In this document: positions 38,852 to 47,376 of the stretch, piece by piece | Layout of the letters: each line of letters begins with the position of its first letter | Numbering within the stretch: position 1 is the stretch's first letter | Assembly (NCBI GenBank): GCA_903941105.1 | Contig: CAJANL010000009.1 | Location: 1-64,000, forward strand | DNA: 64,000 bases | Direction: 5' to 3' | Source: an uncultured Rhodospirillaceae bacterium | Lineage (GTDB): Bacteria > Pseudomonadota > Alphaproteobacteria > Rhodospirillales > Magnetospirillaceae | Translations under genes and position numbers: made by a program | The notes under the pieces: model-generated | The model's database searches: none | Told to the model about the DNA's origin: nothing | The model's input: the letters and a program-made list of their open reading frames with translations, nothing else

Positions 38852-39241
38852 TAAAGCCCTCCCCTGGTGAAGCCGGGGGAGGGGAGGGCTTTGTTGCAAA
38901 GCGCCCAGGATGATTCCAGCGACGCCCTCGGCGTTTCCGAGAATATGGTTGTTCCAGAATCGCAGCACCCGCCAGCCGGCGGCGCTCAGCAAGGCGTCGC
39001 GCTCTTCGTCATGACCACTGTCGCAGTGCTGACCGCCATCCGCCTCGATGGCCAGCTTCTCCGACGCACAGGCGAAGTCCAGCACATAGCGCTCGACCGG
39101 ATGCTGCCGGCGGAACTTCCATCCCGCGAACGCCTCACCCCGCAGCAGCCGCCACAGCGCCCTTTCCGCCTCGGTCGGATCCGTGCGAAGCCTGCGGGCC
39201 ATCTTCGTCATGCTGTTGCTGCACCGCGGCATGAAGCTCAC
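38423..39241 (-). CDS. DUF559 endonuclease-like domain fused in frame to a hydrogenase maturation protease
   Basis: 272 residues in one uninterrupted frame. Residues ~10-117 are a DUF559 domain, related to Vsr-like nucleases (DPTEAERALWRLLR, VLDFACASEKLAIEADGGQH). Residues 130-272 are a nickel-hydrogenase maturation peptidase (LLIGVGHPFRHDDAVGP, VLVDAS). The junction peptide SPPLPRLHQGR is encoded by a 28-bp repeat; the second copy lies just before the start. Start GTG 39241 has GGGAGGG from that second copy about 9 bp upstream. The natural protease start may be the internal TTG 38851. The fusion is probably the by-product of insertion of a DUF559 cassette upstream of a protease that used to begin directly after HydA. 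Confidence 0.85.
   Translation of the reverse strand: MSFMPRCSNSMTKMARRLRTDPTEAERALWRLLRGEAFAGWKFRRQHPVERYVLDFACASEKLAIEADGGQHCDSGHDEERDALLSAAGWRVLRFWNNHILGNAEGVAGIILGALQQSPPLPRLHQGRALLIGVGHPFRHDDAVGPLVAEAVAKLNLPDLSVLDHHGEGTDLMARWQGYDRVVLVDASCSGAVPGTVTAWDVAKQDLPAGMLPKGSHVFGVAEGIAMARLLGRLPKSFTVVAIEGRDFTAGLGLTPEVEAAVEWVMAQLTAP
38853..38892. repeat. Repeat copy A with perfect 12-bp inverted repeat
   Basis: AAAGCCCTCCCC (38853-38864) and GGGGAGGGCTTT (38881-38892) with a 16-nt spacer. It contains the 28-bp core at 38856-38883 that is repeated at 39250-39277. Read on the minus strand it supplies the ribosome site of the protease TTG start, and is also translated in the fused frame. Confidence 0.85.
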
Positions 39242-39249
39242 TTTAAATA

Positions 39250-39277
39250 GCCCTCCCCTGGCGAAGCCGGGGGAGGG
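39250..39277. repeat. Repeat copy B, direct repeat flanking the DUF559 segment
   Basis: The 28-bp core matches copy A at 27 of 28 positions (one T/C change). It sits directly before the GTG start of the DUF559 frame and gives it a GGGAGGG ribosome site. The two copies bracket the DUF559 segment of about 366 bp. Confidence 0.85.
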
Positions 39278-39357
39278 TTGGGAGGGGGCCCAACGAGCGA
39301 AGCGAGGCGGGAGTGTTTCCGCAAAGAAGTCCCCCGCCTACCGGCAGGAGAAAATCG

Positions 39358-40650
39358 CTACTCCCGCACGATGTCCAGCTTGAGGAAGTGAGTGGCGCAG
39401 CTGATGCAGGGGTCGTAGTTGCGGATGGCCTGTTCGCAGCGCCACTTGATGTCTTCATCCGACTTGTGGAGGTTGCTTTGCACCACCTTCCACAGGTCAA
39501 GTTCGATCACCTTCTGGTTCTGCGCCGTCGGCGGGATGATGCGGGCATCCTCCACCGCGCCGTCCTTGGCCAGGCGGTAACGGTGGTAACAGATGCCACG
39601 CGGCGCCTCGGTGCAGCCGTGACCCTCGCCCGCCTTCACCGTCGCCTCGACGAACGGCCGGTCGGGCTCCTCCCAGTTCTCGACGATGGCCAGCGCGTCC
39701 TGGCACACCTGCACCAGTTCCACCGAGCGCACCACGATACTCTTGAACGGATTGCGCACCACCGGTCCCAGCCCGACCGCCTTGGCGGTGTCGCGGGCCA
39801 GCGGCGACAGCTTGTCGTAGTTGAGATTGTAGCGGGCCAGCGGACCGACATGATGGTGGCCGCCGTCCTTGGCGACTCCGTGCAGGGCGTTGGACCACGG
39901 CACGTGTTCCTCGTCGATATGCTTGAGAAAGTCGCGCGCCGGAAAATCGAGGCCACTGGAGGTGATCAGGCGGCCCTCATGGATGGCGTACTCGTCGGGA
40001 TGACGCAGCGCCATGAAGTTGTAGTCCTGCTCGATGTCGGGAAAGTCGAAACCGCCCACCAGCTTGACGGTGGCCACCGAGGTCTCGATAGCCCATTTCA
40101 GCTCCTCGATCAGGGTGCGCAGTTCCTTCTTGCGCGGCGTCTTGTAGAAGCCGCCGACCCGCAGGCCCACCGGATGGATGGCGCGGCCGCCGATCAGTTC
40201 GAGAATCTCGTTGCCCATCTTCTTGAGCCGCAGCGCGTTCTCGACCAGCGGCCGGTTCACCGCCGCCAGTTCCAGCGCGTCCGACAGCCCGAGGAAGTCG
40301 GGGGCGTGCAGCATGTAGACGTGCAGCGCATGGCTCTCGATCCACTCGCCGCAATAGACCAGCCGCCTGAGGTCGCGGATCGGCTTGGTGACGGTGATGC
40401 CGAGCGCATCCTCCATGGCCTGCGAGGCGCCCATCAGATAGGCGATGGGGCAGATGCCGCAGATGCGCGCCGTGATGTCGGGCACCTCGGAATAATCGCG
40501 GCCGCGCAGGAAGGCCTCGAAGAAGCGCGGCGGTTCGAAGATGCCGAAATGCAGCTCGGTGACCTTGCCGTTCTTGACCTTGACCGACAGCGATCCCTCG
40601 CCCTCGACCCGGGCCAGGGCCTCGACCTTGATGATGCGCGTGTCAGCCAT
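39358..40650 (-). CDS. hydA: NiFe-hydrogenase large subunit, group 3b (HydA)
   Basis: 430 residues from ATG 40650. It holds the Ni-Fe active site: the N-terminal cysteines C64 and C67 in RICGIC and the C-terminal C415 and C418 in DPCISC. The precursor ends nine residues past His421, so it needs the neighbouring maturation protease. With HydD, HydG and HydB it forms a cytoplasmic bidirectional NADP-linked hydrogenase (sulfhydrogenase), which in this family reversibly couples H2 to NADP(H) and can reduce sulfur. The start overlaps the hydD stop by 8 bp. Membrane-anchored or sensory groups are excluded by the subunit set. Confidence 0.94.
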   Translation of the reverse strand: MADTRIIKVEALARVEGEGSLSVKVKNGKVTELHFGIFEPPRFFEAFLRGRDYSEVPDITARICGICPIAYLMGASQAMEDALGITVTKPIRDLRRLVYCGEWIESHALHVYMLHAPDFLGLSDALELAAVNRPLVENALRLKKMGNEILELIGGRAIHPVGLRVGGFYKTPRKKELRTLIEELKWAIETSVATVKLVGGFDFPDIEQDYNFMALRHPDEYAIHEGRLITSSGLDFPARDFLKHIDEEHVPWSNALHGVAKDGGHHHVGPLARYNLNYDKLSPLARDTAKAVGLGPVVRNPFKSIVVRSVELVQVCQDALAIVENWEEPDRPFVEATVKAGEGHGCTEAPRGICYHRYRLAKDGAVEDARIIPPTAQNQKVIELDLWKVVQSNLHKSDEDIKWRCEQAIRNYDPCISCATHFLKLDIVRE

Positions 40651-41419
40651 GGTTCTCGCTCTCCTTGCGGAACGCCTCGGCGTTGGCGTTGAAGCTGCGG
40701 AACAGGCGCTGGACGTCACGGGCATCCTTGCCCAACTCACGGAAATGCGCCGCCAGCGCCGCGGTGTTGGGCGTCTCCATGGGGCCGAAGCAGCCATAGC
40801 AGCCGCGGTCCTTGCCAGGGCACAGGGTGCCGCAGCCGGCCTGCACCACCGGCCCCATGCAGGCGGCGCCGGTGGCCACCATGCGGCAGACGATGCCCTT
40901 CTGCTTGCACTCGATGCATTCCGAGTGACGCGGAATGTTGGGCTTGCGGCCGTTCAGGGTGGCGTTGAGCACCTCAAGCAACTGGTGCTTGCTGATCGGG
41001 CAGCCGCGCAGTTCGAAATCCACCGGCACATGGTCGGAGACCGCCGTCGAGGTGGTCAGGGTATCGATGTATTCCGGGTGGGCGTAGACGCAGCGGATGA
41101 ATTCCTTGACGTTCTTGAAGTTCCGGAGCGCCTGGATGCCCCCGGCGGTGGCGCAGGCGCCGATGGTCACCAGAACCTTGGAGTTCTTGCGCACCTCGCG
41201 GATGGCCTTGACGTCATGTGGCGTGGTGATGGAGCCCTCGACCAGCGAGACGTCGTAGGGGCCTTTCTCGACCTTGCGGGTGGCCTCCAGGAAGTACGAG
41301 ATGCGCACCTCTTCCACCAGAGCCAGCAACTCGTCCTCGCAGTCCAGCAGGGTCAGCTGGCACCCGTCGCAGGAGGAAAACTTCCACACTGCCAGTTTGG
41401 GTCGCTTGCGTTCGGCCAT
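40643..41419 (-). CDS. hydD: NiFe-hydrogenase small subunit, group 3b (HydD)
   Basis: 258 residues from ATG 41419. It lacks the Tat signal of uptake hydrogenases and begins with the proximal cluster motif [16 protein letters not shown] (~16-30). Further cysteines for 4Fe-4S clusters lie at [26 protein letters not shown] and [17 protein letters not shown]. It passes electrons from the HydA Ni-Fe site to HydG/HydB. The gene overlaps hydA by 8 bp and lies 2 bp from hydG. Confidence 0.93.
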   Translation of the reverse strand: MAERKRPKLAVWKFSSCDGCQLTLLDCEDELLALVEEVRISYFLEATRKVEKGPYDVSLVEGSITTPHDVKAIREVRKNSKVLVTIGACATAGGIQALRNFKNVKEFIRCVYAHPEYIDTLTTSTAVSDHVPVDFELRGCPISKHQLLEVLNATLNGRKPNIPRHSECIECKQKGIVCRMVATGAACMGPVVQAGCGTLCPGKDRGCYGCFGPMETPNTAALAAHFRELGKDARDVQRLFRSFNANAEAFRKESENHG

Positions 41420-41421
41420 GG

Positions 41422-42258
41422 TCAGAGCTCCCTGACGGCGAGGCGATCGACGATACGGTCGTAGCGGAACACCGGTCCGTCCTTGCAGACGAAATCGGGT
41501 CCCCACTGGCAGTGGCCACACAGGCCGCAGCCGCACTTCATGTTGCGTTCGATGGACAGCCAGATGCCGTCGGTGGGCACGCCCTTCTTCTCCAGCGCCT
41601 GGGCGGCGTAGCGCATCATCACCTCGGGGCCGCAGACGAAGGCAGTGGTGTTGAGCGGGTCGAAGCCGCCCTTGGCCACCAGGGTGGTGACGACGCCGAC
41701 ATTGCCGGCCCAGCCGCCGGTGGCGCGGTCGACGGTGACCAGCACATCCATGTCGAAGCGGCCGCGCCACTGCTCGACCTCCTTCTTGAACAGGATGTCC
41801 TCGGGGGTGCGGGCGCCGTACAGCACCATCACCTTGCCGAAGCGCTCGCGGTTGGCCATCACCTGGTAGATCGCCGGCCTGAGCGGCGCCAGGCCGACAC
41901 CGCCGGCGACGAACACCACGTCCTGGCCGAAGGCCTGCTCCACCGGCCACGGCGTGCCGTAGGGGCCGCGCACGCCGATGATCTCGCCCGCCTTCAGGGC
42001 GTCGAGCGCCGCCGACACGGTGCCCACCGCGCGGGTGGTGTGCACCAGCTTGGAGGCGTCACCGGGATCGCCGGAGATGCTGATGGGAATCTCGCCCACG
42101 CCGAAGACATAGAGCATGTTGAACTGCCCGGCGGCGAAGCGGAAGTCGCCCCCCTCGGCCTGCACCATCTCCATGGTGAAGGTGTCGGACAGCTCGCGCT
42201 TGACCTTCTCGATGCGGAAGGGACGCGGCAGCATGGGATCGGGAGGAAGCGCGCCCAT
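41422..42258 (-). CDS. hydG: Hydrogenase FAD/NAD(P)-binding subunit (HydG)
   Basis: 278 residues of the ferredoxin-NADP-reductase fold. The FAD part has an RxYS-like region (PISISGD); the NAD(P) part has [15 protein letters not shown] and [11 protein letters not shown]; a 2Fe-2S motif [17 protein letters not shown] lies near residue 245. It is the gamma subunit of the sulfhydrogenase and links H2 oxidation to NAD(P). Its ATG overlaps the stop of the cNMP-binding gene by one base (TGATG), and 2 bp separate it from hydD. Confidence 0.92.
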   Translation of the reverse strand: MGALPPDPMLPRPFRIEKVKRELSDTFTMEMVQAEGGDFRFAAGQFNMLYVFGVGEIPISISGDPGDASKLVHTTRAVGTVSAALDALKAGEIIGVRGPYGTPWPVEQAFGQDVVFVAGGVGLAPLRPAIYQVMANRERFGKVMVLYGARTPEDILFKKEVEQWRGRFDMDVLVTVDRATGGWAGNVGVVTTLVAKGGFDPLNTTAFVCGPEVMMRYAAQALEKKGVPTDGIWLSIERNMKCGCGLCGHCQWGPDFVCKDGPVFRYDRIVDRLAVREL

Positions 42259-42911
42259 CAGCCCACCTTCTTGGCCTTGGCGGCCTTCTTGTCGGCTTTC
42301 TTTTCGGCCTTCTTCTCAGCCTTCATGGCGGCGGCACGGGCCGGCTTGGCACTCTCCGCCATCAACTTGGCGTCGGCGCGGCGATTGGTGCCCTTGGCGC
42401 CGGTGTCGGCGCGCTCCACCTTGATCCGGGCCACGGACGGAGTGGGGCCGGGGCCATAGATGTCGAGCATCTGCAACCGCGCCGTCTGCAGGCGATGCGC
42501 CATCATGGGCACGAAGCGGCGCAGCACCTCGTAGCCCAGCAGCGGGTCCTTGGCCATCTTGGCCCGCAGGCACTTGCCGTCGAAGGACAGCGCCCGCACC
42601 AGCGTCTGGGCGCGGGCGTCGAACATGGTGCGGAACGGCTCGACGACCCATGACCAGCCCAGCACCTCCCCCTCGCCCAGGGTCTCGATGACGATGGCCT
42701 TCCTGCCCGGGACGTCCACCTCGACGGCGACGTCACCGGCACGTACCAGGAAGAACTTGTCGGCCTTCTGGCCCTCGCGGGTGAGGAACTGACCGGCCTC
42801 GAACCGCTCATTGGCGGCACAACCGATCAACAATTCGCGCAACTCGGCGCCGATGCCCTTGAAGAAGGGATGCTCATCGATGATGCGTCCGAGGTTTTCC
42901 GTCTGGACCAT
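42258..42911 (-). CDS. Cyclic nucleotide-binding domain protein in the hydrogenase operon
   Basis: 217 residues. Residues ~15-130 form a CRP-type cNMP-binding beta-roll ([61 protein letters not shown] and a phosphate-loop-like [12 protein letters not shown]). A helical linker and a very Lys/Ala-rich tail ([19 protein letters not shown]) follow. There is no HTH, so it is not a transcription factor; the tail might bind nucleic acid or a partner subunit. It lies between hydB and hydG with overlaps of one base and 2 bp spacing, so it is a firm operon member and may be a regulatory subunit of the hydrogenase. Confidence 0.85.
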   Translation of the reverse strand: MVQTENLGRIIDEHPFFKGIGAELRELLIGCAANERFEAGQFLTREGQKADKFFLVRAGDVAVEVDVPGRKAIVIETLGEGEVLGWSWVVEPFRTMFDARAQTLVRALSFDGKCLRAKMAKDPLLGYEVLRRFVPMMAHRLQTARLQMLDIYGPGPTPSVARIKVERADTGAKGTNRRADAKLMAESAKPARAAAMKAEKKAEKKADKKAAKAKKVG

Positions 42912-42913
42912 GG

Positions 42914-44041
42914 CTACCTCCCCGTCGTTTCGCTGGCGTCTATGGCCCGCACTTCCTCGGTGATGTCGATGCCTACCGGGCACCAGGTGATGCAGCGGCC
43001 GCAGCCGACGCAGCCCGAGGTGCCGAACTGGTCGTGCCAGGTCGAGAGCTTGTGGCTGATCCACTGGCGATAGCGTGACTTGACCTCGGTGCGGACCGCG
43101 CCGCCGTGGATGTAGGAGAAATCCACCGAGAAACAGGAGTCCCACTTGCGCCAGCGCTCGGCGTTGTCGCCCTTGAGGTCGGTGACGTCCTCCACCGTGG
43201 TGCAGAAGCAGGTCGGGCAGACCATGGTGCAGTTGCCGCAGGTCAGGCAGCGCGCCGCCACGTCGTCCCAGCGCGGATGGTCGGGCTTGGCCGCCAGGGT
43301 GCGCGCCGTCTTGGCGTTCATCTGCTTGGTGAAGGTGATGCCGGCCACCCGCTCGACGGCGGCGGTGCAATCGGCATCCGAGGCCTTGGGGGCCTTCAGC
43401 TTGTCGAGCAATTTAGTGCCCTCAAGGCTACCCGCCTCGGCGACGAAGCGGCCCTTGGCGGGCAGTTCCACCAGCTTGATGTCGAAGCCGGCCACCACTG
43501 CCGGGCCGGTGCCCATGGACGAGCAGAAGCAGGTCGCCCCGGCCTCGCCGCATTCCACCGCCACCACGAAGGCGGCCTTGCGGCGGCGCTGATAGCCGGT
43601 GTCGGGATAGAGCTTGTCGCCGAACACCCTGTCCTGCACCGCCATGGCGGCCAGTTCGCAGGCGCGCACGCCGATGAAGGCCATGGGCGCTTCGGGCGGG
43701 TCGGGGGGCTGGATCTCGAAGCCGGCCTCGGTGCGACGGGCGCCGAACAGCTTCTGGCTGGGCGGATAGAGGAAGCGCTTCCAGCCCTGCGGCGCCACGG
43801 TATAGCCGAACAGCGCCTTGTCCTGGCGCCGCCGCAGCCGGTAATGGCCGCCTTTCTGCTCGTCGCCCCATCCTTCCGGCAGGTCCTTCGGCGAGTCGAT
43901 GTCGTCGTAGATGACCGCGTCATCACGGGCGGTCGGGCCGATGACCCGGTAGCCCTTTTTGACGAGGGCCGCCAGCAGGCCGTCGAGGCCATTCCTGTCG
44001 AGCACCACCGTGGTGGTGGGTGGCGCGTCCTTACCAGGCAT
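42914..44041 (-). CDS. hydB: Hydrogenase iron-sulfur subunit, group 3b (HydB)
   Basis: 375 residues from ATG 44041, preceded by GGGGGG. It is the beta subunit of the sulfhydrogenase family: an N-terminal region (~1-220) of the DUF362-like type with [18 protein letters not shown], then two 4Fe-4S motifs, [12 protein letters not shown] (~288-299) and [12 protein letters not shown] (~349-360). It carries electrons between HydG and HydD. First gene of the operon; only 81 bp separate it from the convergent-free methyltransferase gene upstream, and I see no clear regulator site there. Confidence 0.92.
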   Translation of the reverse strand: MPGKDAPPTTTVVLDRNGLDGLLAALVKKGYRVIGPTARDDAVIYDDIDSPKDLPEGWGDEQKGGHYRLRRRQDKALFGYTVAPQGWKRFLYPPSQKLFGARRTEAGFEIQPPDPPEAPMAFIGVRACELAAMAVQDRVFGDKLYPDTGYQRRRKAAFVVAVECGEAGATCFCSSMGTGPAVVAGFDIKLVELPAKGRFVAEAGSLEGTKLLDKLKAPKASDADCTAAVERVAGITFTKQMNAKTARTLAAKPDHPRWDDVAARCLTCGNCTMVCPTCFCTTVEDVTDLKGDNAERWRKWDSCFSVDFSYIHGGAVRTEVKSRYRQWISHKLSTWHDQFGTSGCVGCGRCITWCPVGIDITEEVRAIDASETTGR

Positions 44042-44122
44042 TCATCCCCCCTTTATTGGCCGCAAGGGTCCGATCAATCCTACACGGAGTGTCGGCAACC
44101 GCAACGGGGATCAGAACATGTC

Positions 44123-44839
44123 TTACAAATGCAATAGAGCCGCCACTCTGGCGGGATATCCCACCAGAGTCATCCGGTTGGGATTTTCGCCGACATTGTC
44201 CGGCAGAACCTCGGCCTTCAGACCGGCTCCCACCAGCACCCCGGCGAGGTCGTCGGTCTCCCAGGTGGTCAAGCCCAGGCGGCCACGCAGGCTGCGGTAG
44301 TCGGAGCGGCAGGCATGCAGCAGCCATCCCAGCGCCGCCAGCAGGAAACCATGCCGCAGGGCGAAGGCCAACAGTGACCACACGTCCTGGAGCATGCCGC
44401 TCCGGGGCGGAATGACATCGGCCAGCAGCAGCCTCCCCGATGGCCGCAACAACCGGCTCAAGCGCGCCACCACCCCGGACAGCGCCGGACGCTCGATGTA
44501 CTGGATCACCGAAATGGCAAAAACCGCGTCGCAGCTCCCCGGCGGCAGGGCGGCGAAGGCGGCGTCGTCCAGCACGGTGATGCGCTCGATGGCGCCGTAG
44601 CGCTCGGCCAGTTGCCGCTGGCGGTTGGGCGCGGTATCGTAGAGCAGCACGGTCCAGCCGGCCTTGGCCAGCTCTGGCGCCATCAGCGCCTCGCCGCAGC
44701 CGAAATCGAGCACCGTCGCCGGTGGAGCCGGCAGCAGCGGCGCCACGTCCGTCAACAGCCGCGAATAGTGCGCTTCAAGATGCCGACGGTTGACGTAGGT
44801 CGTCGTATCGCCGTCCCAGAATTCCTGCCACGACCGCAC
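44123..44839 (-). CDS. Class I SAM-dependent methyltransferase
   Basis: 238 residues from GTG 44839 (AGGGGG just upstream). The Rossmann motif I is VLDFGCGEALMAPELAKAGW (~42-61), the acidic end of strand 2 is LLYDTAPN, and motif IV is CDAVFAISVIQY. The C-terminal part has hydrophobic stretches (LAFALRHGFLLAALGWLL). The substrate is not evident. The gene is in line with hydB but reads toward it from upstream; with an 81-bp gap it could be cotranscribed with the hydrogenase genes. Confidence 0.85.
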   Translation of the reverse strand: MRSWQEFWDGDTTTYVNRRHLEAHYSRLLTDVAPLLPAPPATVLDFGCGEALMAPELAKAGWTVLLYDTAPNRQRQLAERYGAIERITVLDDAAFAALPPGSCDAVFAISVIQYIERPALSGVVARLSRLLRPSGRLLLADVIPPRSGMLQDVWSLLAFALRHGFLLAALGWLLHACRSDYRSLRGRLGLTTWETDDLAGVLVGAGLKAEVLPDNVGENPNRMTLVGYPARVAALLHL

Positions 44840-44907
44840 GTTTCCCCCTTGGTGCGAATAGGAGCCGCAAGAATCTACTCTGTCGCCGTCCAAAGCAATA
44901 CGCGAGT

Positions 44908-46035
44908 TTACATACTCGGCTTTGGATCGAGCGAAAGACTACCGAGCAGGTCCGTCAGCGACAGGATGCCCACCAGTTGCCCGCCATGGGTGATCATCAT
45001 CCGCGAGCGACCGGTGCGGCGCATGCGGGCCAGCGCCTCGGCGGCGTCGGCGGTGTCGGGCAGGGTGGCGGCGGCGCAGTCCTGCATCACCTCGGCGACG
45101 GTGCGCACACGCCATTCATGCCGCGCCACCCGTCCAAGGGCGTCCATGTCGACACACCCCAGAAGCACCCCCCCGGCCACCACCGGGAAGCAGGTGTGGG
45201 GATGGAGATAGAAGTACTCCTCCACCAGCCGTTCAATGGTGACATCGGGGGCGACGGTGACGGGATGAATGTTCATCAATTTCGCCACCGGATGCCCGGA
45301 CAGCCTGTTGCCGCGAACCTCGCGATAGGCACCCGCCGCCGCCGCCCGCACGAACAGCCCGATCAGAATCCACCACAGCCCTCCGGTTATGTAACCCTGC
45401 AACACCAGCAGCAGCCCCCATCCGGCCAGCAGCATCCCGAACAGCGAGCCGCAACCGGTCGCCACCCAGGTTGCCCACACCAGATCCTTGCGCCAGGCCC
45501 ACAACACCGCCCGCAGCACCCGCCCACCATCCAGCGGGAAGGCGGGGATCATGTTGAAGCCGGCCAGCAGCAGGTTGAGGAAAGCGAGATAGCCCAGCAC
45601 CGCCACCGCCGGATTGGCAGGACCGGCACCGAGACCCTCGGCAAGGGCGACCGCCAGGTGGAACACCCCGGCCACCGCCAGACTCATCAACGGGCCGACA
45701 ATGGCCATCAGGAACTCGCCGCGCGCCGTCGACGGCTCCCGGCTCATCTCGGCGACGCCGCCGAACACGAACAGGGTGATGCCGGCAATGGGCATGTCGA
45801 ACCGGCGCGCCACCAGGGCATGTGCCAGTTCATGCACCACCACCGACAGCGCCAGCCCGAGCAGGCCGACGACGCCCATCGCCCAATAGGTTGCCGGCTC
45901 CCAGCCCGGCGCCATGGCGGGGAAATAACCCACCGCCAAACTCCAGACGATCAAGACCGCCAGCAGCAGCCAGCTGGCGTCCACCCGGACCTTGAAGCCG
46001 AATAGCTCGAACAGGGTGAGGCGGGTGCCCAACAT
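44908..46035 (-). CDS. M50 (site-2) family membrane metalloprotease with CBS pair
   Basis: 375 residues from ATG 46035 with GGGAGG 7 bp upstream. About six membrane helices carry the zinc motif HELAH (H68, E69, H72) and the second motif NMIPAFPLDGGR (~170). The C-terminal ~125 residues form a CBS-domain pair (AKLMNIHPVTVAPDVTIERL, TVAEVMQDCAAATLPD), which in this group binds adenosyl nucleotides and may sense energy status. The layout equals SpoIVFB/Rip-like site-2 proteases with CBS. The target is unknown. Confidence 0.92.
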   Translation of the reverse strand: MLGTRLTLFELFGFKVRVDASWLLLAVLIVWSLAVGYFPAMAPGWEPATYWAMGVVGLLGLALSVVVHELAHALVARRFDMPIAGITLFVFGGVAEMSREPSTARGEFLMAIVGPLMSLAVAGVFHLAVALAEGLGAGPANPAVAVLGYLAFLNLLLAGFNMIPAFPLDGGRVLRAVLWAWRKDLVWATWVATGCGSLFGMLLAGWGLLLVLQGYITGGLWWILIGLFVRAAAAGAYREVRGNRLSGHPVAKLMNIHPVTVAPDVTIERLVEEYFYLHPHTCFPVVAGGVLLGCVDMDALGRVARHEWRVRTVAEVMQDCAAATLPDTADAAEALARMRRTGRSRMMITHGGQLVGILSLTDLLGSLSLDPKPSM

Positions 46036-46191
46036 CGTTAAACCTCCCGTTGCCACCTCCCCTCCATCTTGGAGGCGGCGGCGGGGGTTCAAGGCCCTCC
46101 CCAGCGGGATGGCGGCACCTGGAAAGAATTGCCGTTGTAAAGACATGCCCTGTGCACTAGAACGGTGGTATAGGACTCGGAGAAGCCCCGA

Positions 46192-46695
46192 ATGGCAAAT
46201 TCCCAACCACGTCATAGCGAAAAGAAATTCTCGGTACGCCTAGCCAAAGCCGCGGACGTGCCACAAGTGATTGCCATCGACCTCGAAAACACCGGTGTTT
46301 CTAAGCCTGAGTATTGGGAAGATCTGTTTGAGTTTTACAATAGCAAGGCCGATGAACAGGAGACGGATACCAACGGTAAATCGGTAAGACGACACCGATT
46401 TTTCTTGGTTGCCGCCGACGGCGACAAGGTGCTGGGCTTCATCATCGGCGAAGTGCGCTCCTGGGAGTTCGGCTCCCCCCCATGCGGCTGGATCTTCGCC
46501 ATCGGCGTACGCCAGGACATCCGTCAGGGCGGCGTCGGCAACACCTTGTTCGACGCCATCAACGATCGCTTCCGCCGGGGGGGCGTCAACAAGGTGCGCA
46601 CCATGTTGGCCCGTGACGACACCCTGGTGATGAGCTTCTTCCGCAGCCAGGGGATGATGGCCGGCCCCTTCATCCAGCTTGAGAAGGAGCTCTAG
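46192..46695 (+). CDS. GNAT-family N-acetyltransferase
   Basis: 167 residues with a GNAT fold: acceptor-side start KFSVRLAKAADVPQVIAID, a beta4 strand WIFAIGVRQDIRQGGVGNTLFDAI containing the acetyl-CoA loop RQGGVG, and a final segment MSFFRSQGMMAGPFIQLEKEL. The substrate is not known. The first third of the gene is A+T-richer than the rest. It is followed 4 bp later by an Rrf2-type regulator whose ribosome site lies inside this gene, so the two are coupled. Confidence 0.88.
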   Translation: MANSQPRHSEKKFSVRLAKAADVPQVIAIDLENTGVSKPEYWEDLFEFYNSKADEQETDTNGKSVRRHRFFLVAADGDKVLGFIIGEVRSWEFGSPPCGWIFAIGVRQDIRQGGVGNTLFDAINDRFRRGGVNKVRTMLARDDTLVMSFFRSQGMMAGPFIQLEKEL

Positions 46696-46699
46696 GCCC

Positions 46700-47110
46700 A
46701 TGAAGCTACAGAAGGCAACCCGCTGCGCCCTGTTCGCCGTCCTTGAACTGGCCGCCGAGCCCGAACGCCAGCTCTCCGCCAACGAAATCGCCGAGAAATA
46801 CGGCATCTCCACCAATCACCTGGCAAAGGTGCTGCGCAGCCTGGGCCGCGTCGGCCTGGTGGAAGCGGTGCGCGGCGCCGGTGGCGGCTACCGCTTCGCC
46901 GGCACCCGACGGCGGACCACGCTGCTCGACATCATCCAGCTGTTCGAGGCCATCGACCCCATCCGCAACGGCGAACGCGAGGACGGTGACAACACGCCGG
47001 AAGGCAAGGCGTTGTGCCAGGTTCTGATGGAGATCGAGGACACTGCCCAGGCGACCTTCGCCTCCATCACGCTGGACACCATGCTGAAGCTGGTGGGACG
47101 GCACCGGTAG
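46700..47110 (+). CDS. Rrf2-family transcription regulator without cluster cysteines
   Basis: 136 residues. The winged HTH is clear: KATRCALFAVLELAAEPERQLSANEIAEKYGISTNHLAKVLRSLGRVGLVEAVRGAGGGYRF. IscR, NsrR and RirA bind an Fe-S cluster through three cysteines near residues 90-105; here the corresponding stretch has only one (ALCQVLMEIED), so this protein probably does not hold that cluster and may sense something else. AAGGAG lies upstream, in the end of the GNAT gene. Confidence 0.9.
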   Translation: MKLQKATRCALFAVLELAAEPERQLSANEIAEKYGISTNHLAKVLRSLGRVGLVEAVRGAGGGYRFAGTRRRTTLLDIIQLFEAIDPIRNGEREDGDNTPEGKALCQVLMEIEDTAQATFASITLDTMLKLVGRHR

Positions 47111-47125
47111 CACGGGTCACTCTAT

Positions 47126-47164
47126 CGAGACGACCGGGCGAGACGGCCGGGCGAGACGGCCGGG
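47126..47164. repeat. 13-bp tandem repeat, three units
   Basis: Three direct 13-bp units of CGAGACGGCCGGG (the first has an A for G) at 47126, 47139 and 47152, just after the Rrf2 stop. No function is known. Confidence 0.85.
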
Positions 47165-47218
47165 CAAGGATCGGCGGCGAACTCCAGAAAAAGCCGGGCG
47201 TATCCCCTCGCCATCGTC

Positions 47219-47299
47219 ACCCCCGGACTTAATCCGGGGGTCCATGGCGCCGTCTGGCGAAGCGCTCACCACGTGGATGGCCGGATCACGTCCGGCCAT
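47219..47299. repeat. Two-hairpin intergenic repeat element
   Basis: Two 9-bp perfect palindromes 36 bp apart: ACCCCCGGA-CTTAA-TCCGGGGGT (47219-47241) and ATGGCCGGA-TCACG-TCCGGCCAT (47277-47299). Elements of this shape are dispersed in many alphaproteobacterial genomes; the dispersal claim is from general knowledge, not from this window. The rest of the 266-bp gap shows no gene. Confidence 0.7.
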
Positions 47300-47376
47300 G
47301 ACGACAGGGGGAGTTTCATCCCCCGGCGGCAGGCGTTCCAGACCGGCGAACGGGTCACTTCAAGCGTTTTCCGGGA

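Noticed and set aside
44901-44917. Inverted repeat CGAGT-N6-ACTCG at the end of the M50 protease gene
   Set aside because: It spans the stop codon, is short and has no T-tract; likely chance.
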